This document shows positions 37,401-49,400 of a stretch of DNA of 64,000 bases, piece after piece. The position numbers and the translations under genes are program-made. Source of the stretch: Micropterus salmoides. Lineage: Eukaryota > Chordata > Actinopteri > Centrarchiformes > Centrarchidae. The first letter of the stretch is position 1. Each line of letters opens with the position of its first letter. The stretch covers positions 31,759,755 through 31,823,754 of the forward strand of contig NW_024041151.1 of the NCBI RefSeq assembly GCF_014851395.1. Reading direction: 5' to 3'. Under the pieces are notes generated by a model. It was not told the DNA's origin. It saw only the letters and a program-made list of their open reading frames with translations, and did not search any database.

Positions 37401-40400
37401 TATTTGACAAATCTGCAGGTTTGTCAAACTTATTTGGAAGAGAAAACTAAGGTGAACAGTAAAATTATCACCCAAACCATCCATTTTATACATCCATCAC
37501 TTTTATACACATCACACTATTACTAGCAACATTTCAGATGTAATCGCATTCGGTTTGATCTTCAAACAAAGTTTCGATCATCTGGATAAACTGCTGATTT
37601 GTTTTCAACCTGTCTGATCTCACTTCTCATGTTTCTTGACCTGTTGAATTTTGATGTAGCTATGTCGCTGTGTTCCCAGATCTTAGCTAATAACTCTGTA
37701 AGCTTAGTGATGTTATGATAACAAATAGAAGCAATAGCCATGCTATTATTAATGCTATTGCTATTACATGCTAGTACTGTACTTAAGTACTTGAGTAAAT
37801 GTCACACTGCACATTGCTGCAGCTCCTCCCTGTGTTGAAGGCTTCGTTTTAGCTATGAAGTGATACATCTTGTCTCTAAATGATCTTTGTTGGGAGTTAC
37901 ACATGCGCAGTTCCTAGTTAAGAACTACTAGCCAATCCGAAGCAGAGAAGGGTGGGTCAGCAAGAAGCCGGTAAACACGGCTTGGGTTCAGCTGTATATC
38001 CCCTTACCAGCTTAGCAACATGGACTGGAGCAAGCGTTTCAGAGTGGCGAGTTATTAATCTGTAACAAAAGTATCTTTCAAGTTTTAACTGAGCTCTGTT
38101 TCTACATCACAGGAACAATTCTATGTCCAGGAGAGCTGTGTGCTGCAGCTCACTGTTTTTCCACCGGTGTTTTTGAGGGTGTGTTGGAGTAGCCGCTTGG
38201 CGAGCGTTATATGAGGCGCATTTCCCTTTCATCCCTGTGACATCACAGGGATGAAAGGGAAACAGCTGGACTACAAACAAGCTGTTTTCAGGCAGTTCAG
38301 AGCAGAGTTTTCTGTGGGAGATGGGAACTCCCTATGGGGTGGACTTTGAGCTTTTTCACTTTGAAAACCTGTTACATGCACAAAAAAGGTAGATAACTCA
38401 AAAAAGGAGAGGAAAAAGCCTAAAAGCATAACATCCTCTTTAAGTGCTGTGATAAACTGCAACCACATTTTAGCAGATCATGTAACATTTAACAGCTGAT
38501 TCTATTTTTATTATCATATTCCTTGATTCCATCCGCAAATGGCTCATTCTAAGGTAAGCATGAACTGTGCGAGGTCCCTATTGAAACTGAAGGAATTATT
38601 AGGGCCCGAGCACAAAACGTGCAAGATCTTCTTTCTTTCTTCCTTCCTTCATGAGCGATTAGGTCCCGCTTATCAAAACCTACTCCTCCATTCAGTGCCA
38701 TTTTGGTAAACTTTCTGCTCTCACTCTCTCTGTCTCACTCTCTCTCTCTTTCTCTCTCTCATCAATATATCATCAGTCTAAATGAATAAAAGGAATCTTA
38801 TTTCCAATGTTTTTAGAATAACAAGAACACTGTATCTGCCCCAAGGCTGTTTAAGGAAGAATAGTTTGAATCATCAACAGCTGATGAGCAGCCAGCAACA
38901 TTTCAGGCCTCCAGAAAGGGGAAACTGTTGCTTTTGTCCTCATTTACCTTTGTTTTTTCTTTCTATTATTTCATTCCATTACCAAAGGCCATCAGTCCAG
39001 CTTTATTCCATCTGCAGTCAGCTGCACTCACATCCTACCCTCTCATCACTGCAGAGCTAAAGCTCATGGGCTTGTATCAGTACTGGGAGGGAGAGCTGTC
39101 TCGAGGCAAGTAGATAGAAGTGGGGAACTGTTTCGTTGGTCAGTGAATTGGTCCATCTGTTTAGCACTGTGGTCAAAAGCTAAATATTATAACATTTACA
39201 TACTGTTACTACAAAATACAATATAGAAACATATTTTCACGCCTCACCCACAGAGAAGGAAGAAATACTTATGCCAACACTTTTTCTGCTACAGCGTGAT
39301 TTAAACAGACTGTTTTACTTGTAGTCCTGCCAGGGATTTGATGCGTCAGTGTCTATGATGTGTCTATTCAATTAAAAGTTTTGGGCTGATAAATTTCCAT
39401 TCAGCAATGGGTGGTCTCAATCCCAGCAGTGAATATGCACCTGGTAATATCACTGAGAAAAGGTAGGTAGGTTTATTGTCACAATATAATAAGTTATAGA
39501 ATTATTAAATTGTGTTTTGTAACTCCCTTCTGCTACAAAGCAGACAATATACATTAATACAGAATCAATTATGAACTAAAACTGCTAGCAGTTGTAACTG
39601 GGGTCCAAGCCCCCCAGCTCCAGTCGCCCCCTCGCTCAGCAGAGGTTGCGTGAGTCGACTTGCGGTTATGGAGATCTAAAATGAATGTATGTCTATAGGA
39701 GTATTATTTGATATGCGTTTAATAAATCCACCTAGATGCCGATTGACACCAAATTTCACACAGCCCGTCGGGAGGGCGTGCAAGAAAAGGTCCCCGAGTT
39801 TGGTTTAGATTGGCCATTGCATACGTAAGATATGTCATTACATCCTGTATTCAGCGTTTTCGCAAACATTTGTTAGCTTATAATTGGGACATTGTTTTTC
39901 GGATCAAAATTCCCTCTACAAACTTTCTTCAGCTTGGTCCAGAGATGGTCTGTGCCAAGTTTGGTGGTGATCAGAGTTGCCGCTTCAGAGGAGTTAATTA
40001 AAATAGTTTTTATAGTTATCGATTTTATCAAAATGAAAACGTCATCACACAAAGGCGTGTCCTATACCATAGGAATTGGCAGTATCCCCCAAACACGTAG
40101 ACATAAGGTTTATGATTGTGAGATATAGTGGCAATAGTAATTATAGTAATTATGAGGCAAAATGTGCGTTGGTTCGAAATTCCATTGAAATGAATGAGGT
40201 GTTTCCACGGTATTTGAGCTTCGATTATAGCGCCACCTTTAGGCTGAATTGCATCAAAGTTTTCAGGTATCATCATGACCCAAATTTGGTATCAATCGGA
40301 GTTGTAGTTATGGAGATATAAAATGAATGTAAGTCAATGGGATTTTTTTTGAATAGTGCCAACTAGGGGCTAACTGCACCAAATTTTGCACAACCCCTCA

Positions 40401-43400
40401 GGGGGGCATGGTACATAAGGTCCTCAAGTTTGGTGTTGATTGACCATTCCAAACTTAAGAGATGATGTCACTTCCTGTTTTTTAACATTTTAGCAAATAT
40501 TTGTTAGCCTATAATCAGGAAATCTTTTTGTCGGATCAAAATTTCCTCTACAAAATTTTATCAGCTTGGTCCAGAGATGGTCCATGCCAAGTTTGTGATG
40601 ATTGGACTTGCCGCTTTGGAGGAGTTAATTAAAATAGATTTTTCAGTTTTTGCGATGTAGCGAAAAAAAAGAGTCTAGGCGGAAATGGGCATGGCCTATA
40701 CCAGGAGAATCAGGTCGATCCCCCAAACGCATGGAAATAAGGTTTTAAATATGCGCCCTTGTATGCGTGAGTTCCAAGGCCAAATGCATATATAGCACCT
40801 CCTAGTGGTAGACGTGTGGAGATTTTTGCGGTACTTGCAGTGGTGTGGAGTTTCGTGTCTGTAGCACTTACTGTGTAGGCTGCAGTATGGGTTTTAGCAG
40901 TTCCAATAGGGTTCCCAGCTCCACTGGTACAGGGAAACGCGATGCCTTGCAATCGCGTGTTCCCAGCACACTCGGGCTCGGACCTCTAACTAGAACCGCA
41001 AGTAGTTGTAAGTGGGGGTCTAAGCCCCCCGACGCCAGGGGACCGTCTTGAACAATTCGGCTCAACATCCATGTCAATCTGACTTGTGGTTATACAGGAA
41101 CAAATTTTTCATGTTAAATAGCGCCACCTAGGGGTTAATTGCACCAAAGTTTGCATAGCCCCTCAGGGAGGCATGCCACATAAGTTCTTGAAATTAATTG
41201 TTGATCGGCCATGCTAAAGTAAAGATGTGACATGACTCTTTTTAGCATTTTTCGCAAATATTTGTTAGGTTGTATTTGGAGCAGTTTTTCACGTATCGAT
41301 CTAGGGAGCACAAGACTGTATCAGCTATACCTATACCACGAACACGTGGATATAAAGTCTCCGTAGGCGAAAACGTGTTGACCTTGCTTATAGTGCTCCC
41401 TAGAGCTATAAGTGTGTGGATTTTTGTGCCTAATATTTTAATGTAGATGTGTTCAGGACGGGGTTATCTAAAGTACACTAAAGTTATAATAACTTCCTGT
41501 TTTATGGAGAACAGTTGATCTTTGAAGCCACGCCACTGACACGCCCATCGACAAAAACTCACAGTTAGCACAACTTTTCATCGTCAATGCCTTTAGAATG
41601 CACAGTAGAAAATTTTACTCGATCCGAATAATTCCCTAGAAGGAGTTCGTTAAAGTACCGACCTTGTAAAAGGCCATAAATGGGCTGTAATTGCACATTC
41701 AAATCAAAATGGCTGACTTCCTGTCTAATTTCAGGTATGGCTCCAAGAGGCTTTTTTGTGCGTCTTGGGATGCTACATGTACCACAAAAGTTTTGTGCAT
41801 TTTGGGGATTCCGTGCGCAGGGGCTGCATCTTTGAAGGGACAATTCCTGATTCCAGCAGGTGGCACTATGAGGTTGAGCGAATTTTGACCTGTAGATGTG
41901 TTCAGGGCATGACCCTTATCAAATGTGTGAAATTACTATTAAATCCAAAATGGCCGACTTCTTGTTTGGTTTAGCCAATGGCTCCAAGAGGCCATTTTTG
42001 TGCGTATTTTCGAGTTTAAGAGGCTGACAGCTTGGGGGAAAAAGCTGCTCTGCAGTCTGGTGGTGCAGCAGCAGAAACTTCTATATCTCCTCCCAGAAGC
42101 AGGGTGAGCAGGCTGTGGCTGGGTGGGTACTGTCCTTTAGTATCCTTTGGGCTCTGCGTAGGTACCTCACCTCACCGATATCACTAATGGTCAGGAGATG
42201 GGTACCAATGATCTTCTGAGCAGAGCCCTCCGGTCCTGGGCCGTGCACATCCCATGCCAGTTAGTGATTTTTCCAGTCAGGGTGCTTTCTATTGCTCCTC
42301 TGTAAAAGCTGACAAGAACTTGGCGTGGGAATTTGGCCTTCTTAAACTACCTCAAGATATACTGTCGTTTCTGAGCTTTCTTCACCAGCGTGGAGATGTG
42401 AGACGACCATGTCAGGTTCTCTGTGATGCTGATTCCCAGGAACCTGAAACTGTTCACCTGCTCCACCTCAGCTCTACTGATGTAGACAGGAGTATGTCTT
42501 TATCTCCTTCTTCCTAAAATCAATGATCAGCTCCTTAGTTATGCTGACGTTGAGCAGTAGCTTGTTCTCTGAGCACCACTCTACAAGATTATGAATTTCC
42601 TCATGATGTGAAGTTAATAGCTACAAAAGCTACAAGAAGGAGCTAACTTTAAGCTCTCTCCACTTAGCTGTGAGGGTTCGCATGAGGATCAATGCGGGTG
42701 TCTACACGTGGACAAATAATTTTTGACTGCACAGATTGTATGTGCAGTTTCTGTATAGTATAATCGCAGCTTTCTTTACAATGCATAGGGCAGTGTGATG
42801 GCAGTGTAACTGAGCATCCTGCGTTCGCCTAACTGTTTAAACTTAATAAGGAAAAAACAAATGAGACAGTAAGTCCAAATTTCTGAATTTAAACATTGTC
42901 ATTCATTTGTAGAACAACACACACAAAATATTATACATAATATAGAGTTGAATGTCACTCAGTTGTCCTCCCCGGTTCCCTTACAGTCGAGATGGTGGCA
43001 AAGATAAAACTAAACAAAACAGGAATCATTAATTTCATATCATGACTTTAATAGATCATAATGTATCAATTATTAAATATATCAGGTAAATGATTTTTGA
43101 GCCAAAATCTGCTCACTACATGACAGTAAAGTCATACTATTACTATTAATTTTAAATCTAAATATTTAACACAACCGATTTACATTTGCTCATTTAGATG
43201 ACGCTTTTATCCAGAGCAACTTACAATTGCTACACATGTCAGAGGTCGCACGCCTCTAGAACAGCGATGGGTGTCTTGCTCAGGGACACAATTGTGGATG
43301 GGTCACAGCGGGAATGGAACCCAGGTCTCTAACACCAACTAAACAGTATATGCAGCTGAGCACACATAAATGGATGATGGAGGATGCATAATATATAAAT

Positions 43401-46400
43401 TAATTAAATTAGTTAACGGAACACTATCAAATATGTTTAGGATCTATATTTCTCTAGAAGTCAGCTCTGAGTCCCAGAGAGCATTGTGGCAATAAATGTT
43501 CAATCAGCAAGCTGAATTGTTGCCAAGCTGCTAACAGCAGGCTGAAGTTAGAAGTTCAGTTCAACTATATCCTGAACGCATCAGGAAAGTGTTAAATGTT
43601 ATAATGGTTGTACTGTGCATCTGTACAAATGATTGGACGCTGCTGAAAAATGAACCTATTATTGTGCAGCATGAATGAAACCGCTGATGTCAATGCTTTG
43701 CTTGAAATAACACTAAGGTCTGATTTCTGTAGATTCTGGCTGTTTCTCAGTTTTATGCTTCTTTTAACCCATTGTGTTTCATCTCCACAAGGTTATTTTC
43801 TGGAGTTCCAGGAGCCAGTCAACAACATCACCCACTTCCAGGGTCAAACGGCCACGCTACACTGCAAAGTGGCAGGAAACCCACGACCGTCTATCCGCTG
43901 GCTAAAGAACGATGCCCCCGTAGTCCAGGAGCATGGGCGCATAACCATCCGCAAGACAGAGGCAGGATCCAAGCTCCGCATACAGGACCTGGACACAACA
44001 GACACCGGCTATTATCAGTGTGTCGCCACCAACTCTCTCAAGGTCATCTCTGCCACTGGAGTCCTGTATGTCAAACTAGGTAAGGTTCACATTTAAATTT
44101 ACACAATGACTTAGTTATTTATGCCTAAATTATAAGAAGCTAATGTTGAATGTTAAGTGTTTAATTTACACACTGTATGAATAACTGAAACTTCTTTTGT
44201 ATCTGCCAAATTTTTCATCAACATCTATTTACACAGAGATCAGTAGCTTGTGCAGAGAGCTGGCATTTTTCTTTGACTGGCATGTCATTAACAACCCTTG
44301 TTTCTAGCACTGTAAAAACTGTCAGATACCAAGTAACCAAGATGCCATGGTGGTTGTTCGCTTATATAGTCAGCTAAAGCTAAATAGGCCACTCTTCAGT
44401 ATGAATGAAATGCTTGTTATCAGAGTTTTTAATGTTCTATTTTGGATTCACAGGACAGATGCCCACACATGGCCCAGATGAACCGTAAGTGAACACCTTC
44501 TAGATATGAGTGTGTTTGAATAAATGTCTTACAGCAACATAAAGGAAAGTACTCCATATTAAGGATATTTTCATCACAGAAGGATTTTTTTAAAGCAAAT
44601 TTGGAAATTAAGATATTTTAAGTATCATCCTCGACAGGTATCTGTTGAATACATGTATACATATCTGCCTTTTGAAGGTGAAATGTGCAATGCCAACTAT
44701 CAAATTTGTATTTATAGTTATCTGTGCAGCTAGTAGCAGTCCTGCCAGCCCTTTCTGAGCATTCACAGTGGGAGAGTGTTGGTGTTTACACCTCTAGCAC
44801 AGGAATGTTGAGACGATATGATTAGACGATATGAAAAAAGAGAAGATCGCCAAGACTAGTGCAAAGTCAAACAACTGATCTTGGAGAGAAAAAGAAGGTT
44901 AGATATAGTTCTATAGTTTGCTAAAACCCCTGGATCAAGAGTGGGCCTTATAAAAAGAGGCTTACTTACAGCTTACTTTAAAAGAGTGTTGTACATTGCC
45001 TGCTATGCCCCTTTTTCACCGCATGGTACCAGCTTGACTCGCCTGGACTCTACTCGCCTTTTTTGGTTTTCCATTGGGGAAAAGTTGGATCTGTACCTTT
45101 TTTCCGTATCACCTCCCTTGAGGTTCCAAGCGAGCTGAGGCAATACTAAAATGTGACATAACAAGAATGTTTTATATTTTACAATTTTCGTACGTTATTC
45201 AGTCTCTAATATCATATTCATAGCAGCAGCAGCAGCAAGGAGTATGGTTTTTACAAAGCATATAGCCTAGGTCTAACATTTCTTAACACCACCAGCTGAA
45301 AAAGCAAGTAAATCTTGACTTTTGAACATCTGTATTTCTGCAGTCCTCGGTTACAAAATGTTATGTTAATGTTACGCCGCTCTCTCTCGACGAGTCAAAG
45401 CCTCACTGGCAGTAGCTGCCGGAGTTTCTTTCTCTAAGTTTCACGTTGCTGTGCTGCTTCAGCAGATGCTTCAATAAATCAGATGTAGAAATGTTGGTGG
45501 TTGAAAGCTTTTTGCTGGTTGCACAGAGTTTACAATAGACGCCAATATTCTTTGCATCTTAGACTGTGACACAATAATGGCAGTAGCTACTTACAGCTGC
45601 GGACAGAACGCCTCTCTCCCTCCTTCTCCTTTCTTCCATTAGTTTTTGGCTATCAGCACACATGAACAAAAGAGCTGCCGCAAAGTGGTGGATTCACGTA
45701 AAGATGGTGCATTCAGTAACGAGTAACGCAGCGTTACCTGCATTAGTAACTGTAATCACATTACTGTTTTAGAAAAGTAATTAGTTACACTACTAGTTAC
45801 TGTGAAAATATTACAGTAATGCGTTAATAGTAACGTTAACGCGTTACTTGTAATAAACATGCCGGTGTGAGTTAGTGGAGAAAGATATTGTGTGTGTATA
45901 TATACGTTACCGTATATGTTTGTAACGTTAGCTAAATTAGTGATGAAGTAATATTAATTAGCTCATCTGGATCTGGAAGGTTTGAGAACATCAGGTACAA
46001 GCTTAGTACAAGCTTAGACTAAACTGGTGTACATCCTGATAATTAACTTTATATTTCAGTTAGGGAGGCAAACTCGTCCTTTTAAGCTAATTTGGAGATG
46101 TTTCTTTTGGATTTTAATGCGCAAATTTAATGCTTAGCCAGAGATCCTGTATAGCAAAAGAATGATGCATCAAGATCCATCAATAATTATTTTATAATCG
46201 CATCGCAGCCCTCTGAATTGTAATTGAATTGAATCGTGAGGTGCCCTGAGATTCCCACCCCTAGTGTCCGCTAGGGCTGCACCGATTTGGAGAAAGTCAT
46301 GTTGTGATTATTGTGGACAATATTACGATTTGCCATTGCGATTAGATTATAATGGAACAAATGGTACTATGAATCTACATGCTTGATTATCAAGGAAAAT

Positions 46401-49400
46401 GCACAAAATACGGACATTTTGAAATGTGTATTTTTCAACTTGAACAAAGTTAAAACGATAAACATTTTTTTTATAACAATAACTAGTAAAACAGATGTAA
46501 AACAGAATAAGGGGAGCGTGTTGCACTGAAGAGGCAGAAGGAGAAAATACTGGCAAACTGGCATCCCGACTCTGGCTAAATCTGCATCTGTCCATTTCAG
46601 AGACACTATCCACAACCTGGAGGAGGAACTAGTATACATGAGTGTATTAGTATAATATTATAACATTAAATAAAGAGTATAATGTTCAGTTAATAATACA
46701 GGTGCTGGTCACATAATTAGAATATCATCAAAAAGTTGATTTATTTCAGTAATTCCATTCAAAAAGTGAAACTTGGATATTACATTCATTCATTACACAC
46801 AGACTGATATATTTCAAATGTTTATTTCATTTAATTGTGATGATTAAAACTGACAATTAATGAAAATCCCAAATTCAGTATCTCCGAAAATTAGAATATT
46901 ACTTAAGACCAATACAAAAAAGATGATAGAAATGTTGGCCAGCTGAAAAGTATGAGCATGTACAGCACTCAATACTTAGTTGGGGCTCCTTTTGCCTGAA
47001 TTACTGCAGCAATGCGGCGTGGCATGGAGTCGATCAGTCTGTGGCACTGCTCAGGTGTTATGAGAGCCCAGGTTGCTCTTATAGTGGCCTTCAGCTCTTC
47101 TGCATTGTTGGGTCTGGCGTATCGCATCTTCCTCTTCACAATACCCCATAGATTTTCTATAGGGTTAAGGTCAGGCCAGTTTGCTGGACAATTAAGAACA
47201 GGGATACCATGGTCCTTAAACCAGGTACTGGTAGCTTTGGCACTGTGTACAGGTGCCAAGTCCTGTTGGAAAATGAAATCTGCATCTTCATAAAGTTGGT
47301 CAGCAGCAGGAAGCATGAAGTGCTCTAAAACTTCCTGGTAGATGGCTGCGTTGACCTTGGACCTCAGAAAACACAGTGGACCAACACCAGCAGATGACAT
47401 GGCACCCCAAACCATCACTGACTGTGGAAACCTTACACTGGACTTCTGTGCCTCTCCTCTCTTCCTCCAGACTCTGGGACCTTGATTTCCAAAGGAAATG
47501 CAAAATTTACTTTCATCAGAGAACATAACGTTGGACCACTCAGCAGCAGTCCAGTCCTTTATGTCTTTAGCCCAGGCGAGACGCTTCTGACACTGTGTCT
47601 TGTTCAAGAGTGGCTTGACACAAGGAATGCGACAGCTGAAACCCATGTCTTGCATACGTCTGTGCGTGGTGGTTCTTGAAGCACTGACTCCAGCTGCAGT
47701 CCACTCTTTGTGAATCTCCCCCACATTTTTGAATGGGTTTTGTTTCACAATCCTCTCCAGGGTGCGGTTATCCCTATTGCTTGTACACTTTTTTCTACCA
47801 CATCTTTTCCTTCCCTTCGCCTCTCTATTAATGTGCTTGGACACAGAACTCTGTGAACAGCCAGCCTCTTTAGCAATGACCTTTTGTGTCTTGCCCTCCT
47901 TGAGCAAGGTGTCAATGGTCGTCTTTTGGACAGCTGTCAAGTCAGCAGTCTTCCCCATGATTGTGTAGCCTACAGAACTTTTGCAGGTGTTTTGAGTTAA
48001 TTAGCTGATTAGAGTGTGGCACCAGGTGTCTTCAATATTGAACCTTTTCACAATATTCTAATTTTCTGAGATACTGATTTTGGGGTTTCATTAGTTGTCA
48101 GTTATAATCTTCAAAATTAAAAGGAATGAACACTTGAAATATATCAGTCTGTTTGGAATGAATGTATACACTATAGAAGTTTCACTTTTTGAATGGAATT
48201 ACTGAAATAAATCAACTTTTTGATGATATTCTAATTATATGACCAGCACCTGTATGTTGGTAGTATAATGTTAATGTATTAATTACTATATTTATTATAA
48301 TTTCATATTACAGTATAGGCTACTATTAACCAGTTAGTTGAATATTAAATCCGGTTACAGCTGTTTCATGTCTGTGGTTGTTTTTATTTATTTAATCATT
48401 GTTCAAGAAAAAGGCTTTACAGTGGTTTCTAATTTGTTAATGCTAAGTACTAACTTGTCAGTCATATTGTTTAACATTTAAAGATTTGCTGTAGCACGTG
48501 AAACTTTTTTTAATGTCCTGCCCCATCCAGGCTGTGATTGGTCGATTTAAACTAAAAAGTGACTGAAAAGCACATCGGCTTTTTGAAAAGTAGATTAATT
48601 GTGCAGCCCTGCTGTCCGCAGATCCTTCCTCTCCCTGACCGCAGTCACTCTGTAACAGTACCAAGCCACATCTAGCATTGACTTTATGTTAACGTTAACA
48701 TAGCATAACGGTGGACCTTTACTTTCACAATTCACACAGATGCATTTTGTTAAAAAGTATTATCACCCTAAATTATAACAACAACTTCGAAAACTTTCAA
48801 GCACATTTTTGTTCCGCTATCACTTTTCGTAAAAACTGTCAATATTCGAAATCTACACAGCTGATTTCTCTCCTCAAAACTTCTCAGAAGTGGATTTAGT
48901 GATGAAATTACGTATGAAAACTGTAAAATATAATACTTTCTGTTGCTGGCCTCTACCTGGCGCGTGCAATTATGACGCAGTGAATAGTGACGATTCTCTC
49001 TGACCAATCAGCAGTCTGCTGTGTTTTCACGTCACATTTTAGTAGCTCGCTTGGAACCTCGAAAGAGGTGATACGAAAAAAAGTACCTGGTAGTACAACT
49101 TTTCCACAACGGAAAAGCAAAAAAAGGCGAGTCGAGCTAGTACTATGCAGTGGAAAAGGGGCTTAAATTATTTTTATTATTATTATTATTATCAGTGGAG
49201 GAGTGCTAACATTAATGAACGATTAAACTAGTGTTTAACTTATTCTAAATATATCTGCGAGCTGCTTATCTCTTATCTCTTATCTTAAACCAGAGGACTT
49301 GTGAATAAACTTGAGCTGAACAATTATATAACACGGCTTCCTGCCTAAAACGTTATCTAAGTTAGCTCACCTTTCCAATGTGAAACATTAGTGTGAAATG

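Larger units (their letters stand above)
46272..48611. mobile_element. hAT-type element with 8-bp target duplication, host of a Tc1
   Basis: The ends TAGGGCTGCACCGATT and TTAATTGTGCAGCCCTG are inverted. The flanks GTGTCCGC (46264-46271) and CTGTCCGC (48612-48619) match at seven of eight positions. Without the nested Tc1 the element would be about 790 bp and non-coding. Confidence 0.7.
45006..49162. mobile_element. DNA transposon remnant with long inverted ends, carrying nested insertions
   Basis: The left end (GCCCCTTTTTCACCGCATGG, GACTCGCC, CGTATCACCTCCCTTGAGG, TTCCAAGCGAGCT) pairs with the right end read in reverse (GCCCCTTTTCCACTGCATAG, GACTCGCCT, CGTATCACCTCTTTCGAGG, TTCCAAGCGAGCT). The inverted repeats span at least 130 bp. 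Bases 45380-45480 are internal sequence. A second hAT element (46272-48611) and a Tc1 element (46699-48252) lie inside, and a hAT fragment (46059-46265) adjoins. No own transposase is visible. Confidence 0.65.

Noticed and set aside
43650..43791. Extension of the ror2 Ig exon to the ATG at 43650
   Set aside because: A clear acceptor CACAAG at 43791 and phase 1 matching with exon 2 show this part is intron.
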